From the NCBI RefSeq assembly GCF_003116015.1, contig NZ_LGQZ01000027.1, positions 158,484 to 222,483 on the forward strand: 64,000 bases of DNA. Reading direction: 5' to 3'. The notes beneath the pieces were generated by a model. That model did not search any database and had not been told where the DNA came from. It saw only the letters and a list, made by a program, of their open reading frames with translations. Positions 52,597 to 62,918 of this stretch are shown here, piece by piece (within the stretch, counting starts at the first letter, position 1; each line of letters begins with the position of its first letter). Origin of the DNA: Azospirillum sp. TSO22-1. GTDB lineage: Bacteria > Pseudomonadota > Alphaproteobacteria > Azospirillales > Azospirillaceae. Both the position numbers and the translations under genes were made by a program.

Positions 52597-53591
52597 CGGG
52601 CCAGCTCGATGCGCGGGTCGAGCACCGTGTAAAGGAGATCGACCGCAAGGTTGACGACCACGACCACCGCCGAGCTGCACAGCAGGATGCCGAGCAGCAG
52701 ATTGAGGTCGCGCTGGAACAGCGCCTCGAAGGCGAGGCGGCCGAGGCCGGGCCAGGCGAAGATGGTCTCGACCAGCACGGCGCCGCCGAGGATCGAGCCG
52801 ACCTGCACGCCCAGCATGGTGACCACCGGCAGCAGCGCGTTGCGCAGCACGTGGCGGACGGCGATGCGGCGCGCCGTCAGGCCCTTGGCGACGGCGGTGC
52901 GGACGAAGTCCTGCGTCGTTACCTCCAGCGTCGCCGCGCGCATCAGCCGCGTGTAGATGGCGAGGTAGAAGAGGCCGAGCGTCGCCGCCGGCAGCACGAG
53001 GTGGCGCGCCACGTCCCGGACATGGTCCCAGCCGGCGTAGCCGGCCTCCACGCTGGTCATGCCGCCGACCGGCAGCCAGTCCAGCCCGACCGAGAAGATC
53101 ACCACCAGCACCAGCCCGATCCAGAACACCGGCGTGGCGTAGAACAGCAGCGCCAGCGTCGAGATCAGGGTGTCGGCCAGCCGCCCGGCGTGGCGCGCGG
53201 CGACCGCGCCCAGCGCCGAGCCCGCCACGACGGCGAAGCCGATGCTCGCCGCCATCAGCAGCAGCGTCGCCGGCAGCCGCTGCGCGATGAGGTCGGACAC
53301 GGGCAGGCCGTGCCGGAAGGAGAAGCCGAGGTCGAGCGTCAGCAGGTGCCCGACGTAGCGGACGAACTGCACCGGCAGCGGCTGGTCCAGGCCGAACTGG
53401 CGGCGCAGCGCCGCCAGGTATTCCGGCGTCGCCGAACCGGCTTCCCCCGCCAGCACCTGGGCCGCGTCGCCGGGCGCCAGGTGCAGCAGGAAGAAGTTGA
53501 CCACCGCGATGCCGAACACGACCAGCGCCATGTGGACGATCCGCCCGGTCCAGAACCGCAGCCGCCGCCCGGTTTTTCCCCGCGTCGTCAT
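52593..53591 (-). CDS. dppB: Peptide ABC transporter permease (DppB-like)
   Basis: 332 residues with about six membrane segments. The extracellular N-terminal block FLLHLAPGDAAQVLAG and LGLDQPLPVQ-type loop (RRQFGLDQPLPVQFVRYVGH), plus the EAA loop FVRTAVAKGLTARRIAVRHV, are typical of DppB. The ATG overlaps the dppA stop (TGATG). Confidence 0.94.
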   Translation of the reverse strand: MTTRGKTGRRLRFWTGRIVHMALVVFGIAVVNFFLLHLAPGDAAQVLAGEAGSATPEYLAALRRQFGLDQPLPVQFVRYVGHLLTLDLGFSFRHGLPVSDLIAQRLPATLLLMAASIGFAVVAGSALGAVAARHAGRLADTLISTLALLFYATPVFWIGLVLVVIFSVGLDWLPVGGMTSVEAGYAGWDHVRDVARHLVLPAATLGLFYLAIYTRLMRAATLEVTTQDFVRTAVAKGLTARRIAVRHVLRNALLPVVTMLGVQVGSILGGAVLVETIFAWPGLGRLAFEALFQRDLNLLLGILLCSSAVVVVVNLAVDLLYTVLDPRIELAR

Positions 53592-55207
53592 CAGTTGGTC
53601 GGGGCCTTGTCGAACCACGCGTCCTTCAGCGAGCCGTAGATCTGGTCGCCGCGCGTCACCACGTCCTTCAGGCTGGCGGCGTGCACGGTGAAGAACTTCA
53701 GCTCGACCAGCGGGATCGACGGCAGGTCGCTCTGCACGGTCTGCTGGAGCTGCTTGAAGGTGGCGATGCGGTCCTCCTGCCTCGCCAGGCCCTGCGCCTT
53801 GGCGATCAGCGCGTCCACCTCCGCGCTGCGGTAGCCGGAGCCGTTGGTCCACGGCGTGTTCTTGCCGATCCAGCCCGACCAGTAGGCGCGGGTGACGCCC
53901 ACCTGCGGGTCGGAGAAGGCGGCGAACCACGCGCTGGAGATGTCGAAGTCGCGGTCGCCGTAGACGCGCTTGGTGAAGGCGGCGGTGTCCTGGCTGCGGA
54001 TGGTCACCTCGATGCCGACCTTCTTCAGCGCCTGCTTCAGGTACTCGCCGGTGCGCTTGTAGTCGTCGCCGTAGGGGATGAAGTCGTGGGTGAGGGTGAA
54101 GCGCACGCCGTCCGCCCCGCGCTTGAACCCGGCCTCGTCGAGCAGCGCCTCCGCCTTCTTCGGGTCGAACTCGTACTGCGGCACGGTGGCGTCGTGGAAG
54201 GCGCCGAGCGTCGAGGGCACCGGGCTGATCGCCGGCTTGGCGAAGCCGTACCAGACGACGTTGGCGATCGCCTTGCGGTCCAGCGCGTGCGCGATGGCGT
54301 GGCGCACCCGCACGTCCTTGAGGTACGGGGTGTCGACGTTGAGGTCGAAGAACAGCCAGGGCGAGATCCACTCGTAGCCGCGGGTCTCGATCTTCAGGTT
54401 CGGCAGCTTGCCCAGCCGCTCGGCGTCCTTCAGCGGCACCGGGCTGAACACGGCGTACTGCACGTCGCCCTTCTCCAGCGCGGCGGCGCGGGCGGCGGCG
54501 TCGGGGATCACCTTGAAGACGATGCGGTCGATGTGCGGCTTGCCCTTGTCCCAGTAGTTCGGATTGCGCTCCAGGATGACGTGGTTGCCCTTGCTCCATT
54601 CCTTGAAGACGTAGGCGCCGGTGCCCACGGGCTTCAGGTTGTGCGGGTTGTTGAGGATGTCCGTGCCCTCGTACAGGTGCTTGGGCAGGATCTGCGCGCC
54701 GTTCGAGTTGACCGAGCTAAGGATGGCCAGCGACGGCTCGCTGAGGCGCAGGATGACGGTGTGGTCGTCCGGCGTCTCCACCCGGGTGACGCGGCCGAAG
54801 GTCGCCTGGTTGCGCGGGTGGATGGTCTTCCAGACGTTCTCCAGCGTCCACTTCACGTCGGCGGCGGTGAACGGGTGGCCGTCGTGCCAGGTGACGCCCT
54901 TGCGCAGGTGGAAGGTGATCGACAGGCCGTCGGGCGCCACCTCCCACCGCTCGGCCAGCGCCGGGCGCGGCGTCAGGTCGGTGCCGTAGTCGACCAGACC
55001 GTCGAAGACGTTGCCGCTGATGAAGCCGGTCGGGGCGGCGGTGTTGATGGCGGAGGTCAGGGTCACCGGCTCCGGCTGCACGATGGCGGTGAGCGTGCCG
55101 CCGTTCTGCGGCGTTTGCGCCAGCGCGCCGCCGGTCAGCAGGGTGGCGGCCACGGCCGCGGCGGACGCGGCGCGCAGGAGGAGCGGGCTGGAGGCGTGGG
55201 CTGTCAT
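53591..55207 (-). CDS. dppA: Periplasmic peptide-binding protein (DppA/OppA family)
   Basis: 538 residues with a signal peptide (residues 1-30, AAAVAATLLTGGALAQ). SBP_bac_5 family protein: GGTLTAIVQPEPVTL after the signal, then PRPALAERWEVAPDGLSITF, VTWHDGHPFTAADVKWTLEN, and VPVGTGAY-like GTGAYVFKEW. Peptide, opine or oligosaccharide ligands are all possible for this family. First gene of the operon dppABCDF plus an AhpD-like gene; an AAGGAT site precedes the start. Upstream an AT-rich region carries a palindrome (55298-55318). Confidence 0.92.
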   Translation of the reverse strand: MTAHASSPLLLRAASAAAVAATLLTGGALAQTPQNGGTLTAIVQPEPVTLTSAINTAAPTGFISGNVFDGLVDYGTDLTPRPALAERWEVAPDGLSITFHLRKGVTWHDGHPFTAADVKWTLENVWKTIHPRNQATFGRVTRVETPDDHTVILRLSEPSLAILSSVNSNGAQILPKHLYEGTDILNNPHNLKPVGTGAYVFKEWSKGNHVILERNPNYWDKGKPHIDRIVFKVIPDAAARAAALEKGDVQYAVFSPVPLKDAERLGKLPNLKIETRGYEWISPWLFFDLNVDTPYLKDVRVRHAIAHALDRKAIANVVWYGFAKPAISPVPSTLGAFHDATVPQYEFDPKKAEALLDEAGFKRGADGVRFTLTHDFIPYGDDYKRTGEYLKQALKKVGIEVTIRSQDTAAFTKRVYGDRDFDISSAWFAAFSDPQVGVTRAYWSGWIGKNTPWTNGSGYRSAEVDALIAKAQGLARQEDRIATFKQLQQTVQSDLPSIPLVELKFFTVHAASLKDVVTRGDQIYGSLKDAWFDKAPTN

Positions 55208-55297
55208 GGGGGATCCTTGCGGTTCGGCGGAGGGGGACCGGCGGATGGCGCCGGCCGCCGATAAAAACACTAAATTCGCTGTTCAAAGCAAATTTTA

Positions 55298-55318
55298 ATC
55301 CTATTATCAAAATAGGAT
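55298..55318. promoter_or_regulatory. Palindromic operator candidate upstream of dppA
   Basis: ATCCTATT-ATCAA-AATAGGAT: 8-base perfect arms with a five-base centre, 91 bases before the dppA ATG, within an AT-rich stretch (55258-55330) unlike the surroundings. The regulator is not encoded nearby. The rest of the 295-base dppA-groES gap contains no gene. Confidence 0.5.
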
Positions 55319-55415
55319 AATTCAGCTGTCAAGCGCTCTATCATCGTATGCGGGGGTGCCGGGCAGCCCTGTTATCAGCAAAAATATTTTGTGTTATTTA
55401 TGTAAACAATCCACA

Positions 55416-55438
55416 TTGACAGTAGAGAATATGCCCCT
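55416..55438 (+). promoter_or_regulatory. Possible heat-shock-type promoter of groESL
   Basis: TTGACA (55416-55421) is followed after 12 bases by CCCCTGTA (from 55434), which loosely resembles alphaproteobacterial RpoH promoters. No CIRCE inverted repeat (TTAGCACTC-N9-GAGTGCTAA) is seen between dppA and groES. Weak call. Confidence 0.25.
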
Positions 55439-55502
55439 GTACCGTTCCGGGCATTCGAACGGTCCGGCGCGCGCCGGGCCCAGGGGATGCCAGGAGACAC
55501 CA

Positions 55503-55793
55503 ATGCCGTTCAGGCCGTTGCATGACCGCGTCGTCGTCCGCCGCCTCGCCCAGGAGGAGAAGTCCAAGGGCGGCATCATCATTCCCGACACCGCCAAGGA
55601 GAAGCCGCAGGAAGGCGAGGTGATCGCCGTCGGCCCCGGCGTGCGCGACGAGCAGGGCCGCGTCCACCCGCTGGACGTCAAGCCCGGCGACCGCATCGTT
55701 TTCGGCAAGTGGTCGGGCAGCGAGATCAAGCTGGACGGCGACGACCTGCTGGTCCTCAAGGAATCCGACATCATCGGCGTCTACGAGGGCTGA
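55503..55793 (+). CDS. groS: Co-chaperonin GroES
   Basis: 96 residues: [15 protein letters not shown] start, mobile loop [20 protein letters not shown], and the end [18 protein letters not shown], all typical. Caps the GroEL folding chamber. AGGAGA lies before the ATG. 54 bases before groEL. Confidence 0.96.
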   Translation: MPFRPLHDRVVVRRLAQEEKSKGGIIIPDTAKEKPQEGEVIAVGPGVRDEQGRVHPLDVKPGDRIVFGKWSGSEIKLDGDDLLVLKESDIIGVYEG

Positions 55794-57476
<1,683 letters not shown>

Positions 57477-57499
57477 CGCTGGCAGCGACGCACCGGGAG

Positions 57500-57530
57500 A
57501 CGCCGCGGGCAGCGATGTCCGCGGCGTTTC
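57500..57530 (+). terminator. Terminator after groEL
   Basis: ACGCCGCGG-GCAGCGATGT-CCGCGGCGT, a 9-base perfect stem with a 10-base loop followed by TTTC. Confidence 0.65.
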
Positions 57531-57558
57531 ACCATCCCCTATCGGAGCTTTCCGGACC

Positions 57559-58380
57559 ATGCCCATCCAACCGTCCGAGACCACCCCGCCGCCCGCCGAT
57601 GCCGATTCCGTCCTGCTGCGCCGGGACGAGGAGGGCGTGACCACGTTGACCCTCAACCGCCCGCAGGCCGGCAACGCGCTGTCGCACGCGCTGGTCGATG
57701 CGCTGAAGCGGGAGCTGGACGCCATCGCCGCCGACCGCTCGGTCAAGGTGGTGGTGCTGACCGGCGTCGGCGAGCGCGTGTTCTGCGCCGGCCACGACCT
57801 GCGCGAGTTTCTCGCCGAATCCGACGCGCAGGCGCTGCGCGCCTCCGCCGACGCCGCCTCGGCGGTGGTGGAGGCCATCGTCCGGCTGCCGCAGCCGGTG
57901 ATTGCCAAGGTGCGCGGCGTCGCCACCGCCGCCGGGCTGGAGCTGGTCGCCGCCGCCGACCTCGCCGTCGCCGAGAGCGGCGCCCGCTTCGCCACGCCGG
58001 GCGTCAACATCGGCCTGTGGTGCCTGACGCCGCAGGTGCCGCTCAGCCGCGCCGTGCACCCGAAACACGCCTTCGAGCTGCTGGCCACCGGCACGCTGTT
58101 CGACGCCGAGCACGCCTTCCGCATCGGTCTGCTCAACCGCGTGGTGCCGGCCGACGAGCTGGACGCCGCGGTGGACGAGCTGGCGCGCACCATCGCGTCG
58201 AAGTCGTCCTACGCCGTGGCGCTCGGCAAGGAGTCCTTCTACCGCCAGCGCGGGCTGACGCTGGGCGACGCCCTCGCCTACACGGGCACGCTGATCCCGG
58301 TCAACCTGCAGCACGCCGACGCGCAGGAGGGCATCGCCGCCTTCCTGGAGAAGCGCCCCGCGGTCTGGCGCGGCCGGTGA
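57559..58380 (+). CDS. Enoyl-CoA hydratase/isomerase family protein
   Basis: 273 residues of the crotonase family. N-terminal TTLTLNRPQAGNALSHALVDALK, oxyanion loop FCAGHDLREF and RGVATAAGLELVAAADLAVA, then GVNIGLWCLTPQVPLSRAV. The Glu at the usual catalytic position of hydratases is not obvious in the TAAGLELV segment, so it may be an ECHDC3-type relative. The start at 57559 follows GGAGCTTTCC. Sixteen bases before the acyl-CoA synthetase gene; one operon. Confidence 0.85.
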   Translation: MPIQPSETTPPPADADSVLLRRDEEGVTTLTLNRPQAGNALSHALVDALKRELDAIAADRSVKVVVLTGVGERVFCAGHDLREFLAESDAQALRASADAASAVVEAIVRLPQPVIAKVRGVATAAGLELVAAADLAVAESGARFATPGVNIGLWCLTPQVPLSRAVHPKHAFELLATGTLFDAEHAFRIGLLNRVVPADELDAAVDELARTIASKSSYAVALGKESFYRQRGLTLGDALAYTGTLIPVNLQHADAQEGIAAFLEKRPAVWRGR

Positions 58381-58396
58381 GCGGAGGACGCCCGCC

Positions 58397-59953
58397 ATGT
58401 CGCTGACCGCGCTGCTCGACAACGCCTTCAGCCGCTACGCCGGCCGCATCGCCCTCGACGACGGCCGGCGGCGCTTCACCTACCGGGAGCTGGACCGCCG
58501 CACCCGCCGCCTGGGCCACGCGCTGCTCGCCCTCGGCCTGCGGCCCGGTGACACCATCGCCACCGTGCAGCACAACTCCGTCGAGATGGTGGAGTTCGAC
58601 CTCGCCGCCGCCCGCTTCGGGCTGGTGCGCACCCTGCTGAACGTCCGCGCACCCGCCGCCGACCACACCTATTGCCTGGAGTTCGGCCGCGTCAAAGCCC
58701 TGGTCTTCGAGGCGGCGCTGGCCCCGCACATCGACGCGCTGCGCCCGCAGCTGCCGGGCGTCGAGCACTGGATCGCCGTCGGCGGCCCGGCGCCGGGCTG
58801 GGCGCACGCCTACGACGACCTGCTGGCCCGCGCCTCGGAGGCGCCGCCGCCGGCGCCGCCGGGGCTGGACGATGCGCACAGCCTGTACTTCACCTCGGGC
58901 ACCACCGGCCGGCCGAAGGGGGTGGTGCTGGCGCACCGCAACTGGGTGAGCATCACCACGGCGCACCTGCTCGACGCCTTCCCGACCGCCTCGCACGAGG
59001 ACACCGCGCTGCTCGCCGCACCGCTGAGCCACGCCACCGGCTCGCTGGTGCTGCCGCATCTGGCGCGGGGCGCCCGGCTCTACGTGATCGACCACTTCGA
59101 CACCGAGCGCATCCTGACGCTGTTCGCCACCGAGGGAATCACCGCCAGCTTCATGGCGCCGACCATGATCATGCTGCTGATGCAGCACGCGCAGCGCCTC
59201 GACCGCGCGGCGCTGCGGCTGAAGGGCCTGTTCTACGGTGGCGCCCCCTTCCCGGCGGAACGGCTGGCCGAGGCGCTGGAGCTGTTCGGCCCCTGCTTCG
59301 TCCAGGGCTACGGCCAGTGGGAGGCACCGGTCGCCTTCATCCACCTTAAACCATGGGAGCATGTGGAGGCGCTGCGCCACGCGCCGCACCGGCTGCAGTC
59401 GGCCGGCAAGCCCGGCACCTTCGCCCGCGTCGCCGTGCTGGACGACGACGGCAACGAACTGCCGCCCGGAAGCACCGGCGAGATCGCCACGGCGGGCGAG
59501 CACCTGATGGTCGGCTACCTCGACAACCCGGAGGCGACGGCGGAGCTGCGCGTCGGCCCCTGGCAGCGCACCGGCGACGTCGGTCACATCGACGGGGACG
59601 GCTTCGTCTACATCACCGACCGCAAGAAGGACATGATCATCACCGGCGGCAACAACGTCTACCCGCGCCAAGTGGAGGAGGTGCTGTACGAGCACCCGGA
59701 CGTCCGCGAGCTGGCGGTGATCGGCCTGCCCGATCCGCTGTGGGGCGAGACGGTGCACGTCGTGGTGTCCGCCAGGGAGGGCCGCACGTTCGACCCGGCC
59801 GCCTTCCTGGCCTGGGCGCGCGACCGGCTGCCGACCGACCGCCGCCCGCGCTCGGTGGACGTGGTGGAGGAGCTGCCGAAGAGCCATTACGGCAAGATCC
59901 TGCGCCGCGAGCTGCGCGACCACTACCGCCGGCGCCGGCTGGAACCGGTGTGA
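58397..59953 (+). CDS. AMP-dependent acyl-CoA synthetase/ligase
   Basis: 518 residues of the ANL superfamily. P-loop YFTSGTTGRPKGVVLAHRNW (about 155-175), GYGQWEAPVAF where most members have YGxTE, MVGYLDNPEATAE, RTGDVGHIDGDGFVYITDRK and the hinge/catalytic Lys near the C-terminus, PKSHYGKILRRELR. It activates a carboxylate as CoA thioester; the acid is unknown. GGAGGACGCCCGCC precedes the ATG. Cotranscribed with the hydratase; a strong terminator follows. Confidence 0.9.
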   Translation: MSLTALLDNAFSRYAGRIALDDGRRRFTYRELDRRTRRLGHALLALGLRPGDTIATVQHNSVEMVEFDLAAARFGLVRTLLNVRAPAADHTYCLEFGRVKALVFEAALAPHIDALRPQLPGVEHWIAVGGPAPGWAHAYDDLLARASEAPPPAPPGLDDAHSLYFTSGTTGRPKGVVLAHRNWVSITTAHLLDAFPTASHEDTALLAAPLSHATGSLVLPHLARGARLYVIDHFDTERILTLFATEGITASFMAPTMIMLLMQHAQRLDRAALRLKGLFYGGAPFPAERLAEALELFGPCFVQGYGQWEAPVAFIHLKPWEHVEALRHAPHRLQSAGKPGTFARVAVLDDDGNELPPGSTGEIATAGEHLMVGYLDNPEATAELRVGPWQRTGDVGHIDGDGFVYITDRKKDMIITGGNNVYPRQVEEVLYEHPDVRELAVIGLPDPLWGETVHVVVSAREGRTFDPAAFLAWARDRLPTDRRPRSVDVVEELPKSHYGKILRRELRDHYRRRRLEPV

Positions 59954-59957
59954 GGAA

Positions 59958-59998
59958 CGGGTGCGCGGCGGACGCCCGGGGCGTCCGCCGCGCACCCG
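59958..59998. terminator. Very strong bidirectional hairpin terminator
   Basis: CGGGTGCGCGGCGGACGCC pairs with GGCGTCCGCCGCGCACCCG over 19 bases around a three-base loop. It separates convergent genes: the acyl-CoA synthetase and the substrate-binding protein. Confidence 0.8.
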
Positions 59999-59999
59999 C

Positions 60000-61025
60000 T
60001 CAGGCCAGTACGTCGGCGTAGATCTTGTCGGCGAACTTGGCGGTGTCGGTCGTCGGCTTGAAGATCTGCATCAGCTTCAGCTCGTCGGTGTAGAGCGCCA
60101 GCTCCTTCTTCAGGTCGCCGCCGACCGGGTGGTGGTTGTGCGTCTCGCTCTTCAGCATGGCCGTGAGGTCGGCGAGGTTGCTCTTGGGCGAATACTGCTG
60201 GTACACGGCCGCGGCCTCCTCGGGGTGGGCGGCGGTGTAGTCGTGCGCCTCGATCAGTGCGCGGGTGAGCGCGGCGGCGGTGGGCTTGTCCTCGCGCAGC
60301 AGGCTGCCGCGCACACCGACGATGCAGCACACCCGGTTGCTGAACTCGCCGTCCAGGTTGGTGGCGATCTCGACGAGGTTGCCCGATTTCAGGAAGTTGA
60401 AGGTGACCGGGTCCCAGTGGGCGACGGCGTGCGCCTCGCCCCGCTCCACCGCGGCGCCCAGCAGGTCGCCGGGGAACACCTTCCACTCCACCTCCTTGTT
60501 GCCGTCGATGCCCAGCTTGGCCAGCACGATGGAGAAGAAGTGCTTGGCCGGGCTGGAGAGGTCGGAGATGGCGACCGCCTTGCCGCGCAGGCCCTTGATG
60601 TCCGCAATGCCCGCCGTCTTGGCAGCGAGCAGGCGCATGCAGCCGCCGTGCGTGCCGGCGGTGATCTTGACGTCGAAGCCCTGCTCCAGCGGCTTCAGCC
60701 AGCGCAGCGCCATGCCGATGCCGGCGTCCGCCTTGCCGGTGGCCAGCGATTCCAGCAGCTGCTCGGTCGAGCCGGCGAAGTTGATGAACTCCACGTCCAG
60801 GCCGTGCTTGGCGTAGATGCCCTTGTGCAGCGCCACCGCCACCGGCGCGCCGCAGACGCCCCCGGTGTTCCAGGCGAACTTGAGCGGCTTGAGCCCCGCC
60901 GCCGGCGCCGCCGAGAGGGCGCGCGCGCCCACCGCGCCGAGCGGCAGCGCCAACCCCGCCGCCGCACCCAGCTTGAGCAGGCCGCGCCGCGACACTGCGG
61001 ACTCACCCCCGAACCGAACCGTCAT
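60000..61025 (-). CDS. ABC transporter substrate-binding protein (NMT1/SsuA-like), Tat signal
   Basis: 341 residues. Twin-arginine signal SRRGLLKLGAAAGLALPLGA (residues 12-31), then a NMT1/THI5-like nitrate/sulfonate/taurine-type binding protein (LKFAWNTGGVCGAPVAVALH, GLDVEFINFAGSTEQLLESL, AGIGMALRWLKP). No ATPase or permease gene is adjacent, so it must work with a transporter encoded elsewhere. It lies downstream of an M19 dipeptidase-like gene and a TIGR04076-like gene on the same strand (55-base gap). Confidence 0.85.
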   Translation of the reverse strand: MTVRFGGESAVSRRGLLKLGAAAGLALPLGAVGARALSAAPAAGLKPLKFAWNTGGVCGAPVAVALHKGIYAKHGLDVEFINFAGSTEQLLESLATGKADAGIGMALRWLKPLEQGFDVKITAGTHGGCMRLLAAKTAGIADIKGLRGKAVAISDLSSPAKHFFSIVLAKLGIDGNKEVEWKVFPGDLLGAAVERGEAHAVAHWDPVTFNFLKSGNLVEIATNLDGEFSNRVCCIVGVRGSLLREDKPTAAALTRALIEAHDYTAAHPEEAAAVYQQYSPKSNLADLTAMLKSETHNHHPVGGDLKKELALYTDELKLMQIFKPTTDTAKFADKIYADVLA

Positions 61026-61080
61026 GACCGAATTCCCCTCGTGTTGTGAACGTTGAAACCACGCCCGCTCCCGGCCGCCG

Positions 61081-61530
61081 TCAGGGCGGGGCCCCGGCCG
61101 GCTCGATCCACAGGCGCGCGCGGACCTGCCCGAAGCCGCCCACGGCGGGGCCGGGATCGGTGCAGTGGGCGCCGGTCAGGGCCGGCGACGGCGCCTCGTC
61201 CCGGCCGAAGCGGTCGAAGGCGACGCCGACGCGCTGCACCAGCATGGCGATCAGGAAGGCGCACAGCGGTCCGGTGGTCCGGCCGGGATCCAGCGCGGCG
61301 CCCTGGAACACGTAGCGGTCGCCGACCTTGACGCCGGCCATGCAGCGCTGCGCCTCGACCACCTCGGCGACCACCCGGTAGCGCGCGCAGTTGCGCAGGA
61401 ACGTGGCCGAGGACTCCAGCATGGCCGTCACCTGCGGCCGCTCGGCCTCGGGCGTGTCCTCCAGGAAGCGCCGGGGCACCTCCGTCCCGAACCAGTGCTC
61501 TGCCCAATTTTCGGGGGCGGCGCGGTTCAT
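61081..61530 (-). CDS. Uncharacterised TIGR04076-like protein
   Basis: 149 residues. CMAGVKVGDRYVFQGAALDP and GPLCAFLIAMLVQRVGVAF, followed by CTDPGPAVGGFGQVRARL, recall the cysteine-rich TIGR04076 family (C-x-GDxF ... C ... CxDP), but the match is by eye only. It overlaps the dipeptidase-like gene by ATGA and therefore probably acts in the same pathway. Function unknown. Confidence 0.6.
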   Translation of the reverse strand: MNRAAPENWAEHWFGTEVPRRFLEDTPEAERPQVTAMLESSATFLRNCARYRVVAEVVEAQRCMAGVKVGDRYVFQGAALDPGRTTGPLCAFLIAMLVQRVGVAFDRFGRDEAPSPALTGAHCTDPGPAVGGFGQVRARLWIEPAGAPP

Positions 61531-62510
61531 CGGCGGCCTCCGTCGCGCCACACCGCGCCGAACAGGCGCAGCCAGTTGCCGCCCAGCAGCTTAATGATGC
61601 GCGCCTCGGGCCAGCGGCGCCGCTCCATGGCGGCGGTCAGGTTGGGGAAGCCGTCGATCCGCTCGAACCCCGGCGGGTTGCGCACCTCGCCGACGTCGAG
61701 CAGCTTGCGCCCGTACCCCTTGTCCAGCGTGAAGGTGCGGATGCCGTCGGCATCGACGTCCTGGGTGAAGTCGGTGCCGATGGCGGTGTGGTCCTCGCCG
61801 CACAGATTCACGACGTGGTCGATGGCGTCGAGGTAGTCGTCGATGGTCGAGTCGTTGCCGCGCGGCATGAAGGGCGGGAACATGGTGACGCCGACCACCC
61901 CGCCGCGCTCGGCCAGGAAGCGCAGCTCCTCGTCCGTGCGGTTGCGCGGGTGGTCCTTCAGCGCCTTCGGCGCGCAGTGGGTGAACGCCACCGGCTGCGC
62001 CGACGCCTCGATGGTCTCGCGCGCGGTGCGCGGGCCGACGTGGCTGAGGTCGATCAGGATGCCGACGCGGTTCAACTCCGCCACCAGGTCGCGCCCGAAG
62101 TCGGTCAGGCCGCCGTCGCGGCTCTCCAGGCAGCCGGATCCGGCGGAATTGGCGGTGTGGTAGGTGACCTGCACGACGCGCAGGCCCAGCTCGTGGAACA
62201 GCGCGACGTTCGGCAGGTGGTCGCCGAAGCCGGTGGAGTTCTGCCAGCCGAGGACGATCCCGACCTTTCCCGCCGCCTTCGCCCGCGCGATGTCCCCGAC
62301 GCGGTAGACCTGGAGCAGCAGGTCGTCGTTCTCGCGCAGCCAGACCTTCCATTGCGCCAGGTTGCGCAGCGAGCCGTCCAGCCCCTCCCACACCGAGCAG
62401 GTGCAGTTGGCCGCGGCCAGCCCGCCGCGCCGCATGCTCTCGAACACCGATCGGCTCCACTTGGAGACGATCAGGCCGTCGATGACGGTGAGGGTGTCGT
62501 GCAGGGGCAT
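61527..62510 (-). CDS. Membrane-dipeptidase (M19)-like metallohydrolase lacking HxD
   Basis: 327 residues. M19 renal-dipeptidase-like TIM barrel: GIVLGWQNSTGF, ELGLRVVQVTYHTANSAGSG, LIDLSHVGPRT (zinc His), AFTHCAPKAL (His) and CGEDHTAIGTDF (Asp). The usual N-terminal zinc pair H-x-D (DGHND in most members) is replaced by IDGLIVSKW, so the enzyme may bind one metal or act on another substrate. First gene of the minus-strand unit, divergent from the [2Fe-2S]/FAD genes with a 90-base AT-rich gap. Confidence 0.8.
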   Translation of the reverse strand: MPLHDTLTVIDGLIVSKWSRSVFESMRRGGLAAANCTCSVWEGLDGSLRNLAQWKVWLRENDDLLLQVYRVGDIARAKAAGKVGIVLGWQNSTGFGDHLPNVALFHELGLRVVQVTYHTANSAGSGCLESRDGGLTDFGRDLVAELNRVGILIDLSHVGPRTARETIEASAQPVAFTHCAPKALKDHPRNRTDEELRFLAERGGVVGVTMFPPFMPRGNDSTIDDYLDAIDHVVNLCGEDHTAIGTDFTQDVDADGIRTFTLDKGYGRKLLDVGEVRNPPGFERIDGFPNLTAAMERRRWPEARIIKLLGGNWLRLFGAVWRDGGRR

Positions 62511-62600
62511 GGCTCGGTCCCAAATATCTCTATTGATTCAGTATACATTTGATGCAACGTTCGCAATAGGTTTGTGTATTAACCGAAGGAATCACAGCGG
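62511..62600. promoter_or_regulatory. AT-rich divergent promoter region with GTATAC core
   Basis: 90 bases of low GC between the M19-like gene and the [2Fe-2S] gene. CAGTATACATTTGATG (GTATAC at 62541-62546) resembles GntR/FadR-type operators, which often contain a GTATAC centre. The regulator gene is not in the window. Confidence 0.35.
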
Positions 62601-62918
62601 GTGACCGACTTGACCGCTCCGACGACCGCCCCCGGCCGGGACCGCCGCCTCGGGCGCCGCGAGGGGGATGGCTTCACGTTCCTCTTCGACGGCGCGGAGA
62701 TCGCCGCGTGGCCCGGCGAGACGGTGGCCGCCGCCCTGCTGGCGGCCGGGCACCGGACGTGGCGGCGGGCCGAGGACGGCACGCCGCGCGGGCTGTTCTG
62801 CGGCATCGGCGTGTGCTGGGAATGCCGCTGTGTCGTCGACGGGCAGCCGAACACCCGGGCCTGCCAGACGCTGGTGCGGCCGGGCATGGTGGTGCGCCGC
62901 CAGGAGGGGCTGTCGTGA
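62601..62918 (+). CDS. [2Fe-2S]-binding subunit of an amino-acid/opine dehydrogenase
   Basis: 105 residues from GTG. Ferredoxin-like cysteines: LFCGIGVCWECRCVVDG and TRACQT (C-x4-C-x2-C...C). Matches the small subunit (or N-terminal domain) of sarcosine-oxidase alpha, HcnA, OoxA-type and D-hydroxyproline dehydrogenase gamma proteins. AAGGAA precedes the GTG. The GTGA overlap joins it to the FAD subunit. Confidence 0.85.
   Translation: MTDLTAPTTAPGRDRRLGRREGDGFTFLFDGAEIAAWPGETVAAALLAAGHRTWRRAEDGTPRGLFCGIGVCWECRCVVDGQPNTRACQTLVRPGMVVRRQEGLS

Noticed and set aside
55399..55415. TGT-N11-ACA upstream of groES as a NifA site
   Set aside because: Spacing is 11 instead of 10 bases, and there is no -24/-12 promoter between it and groES.
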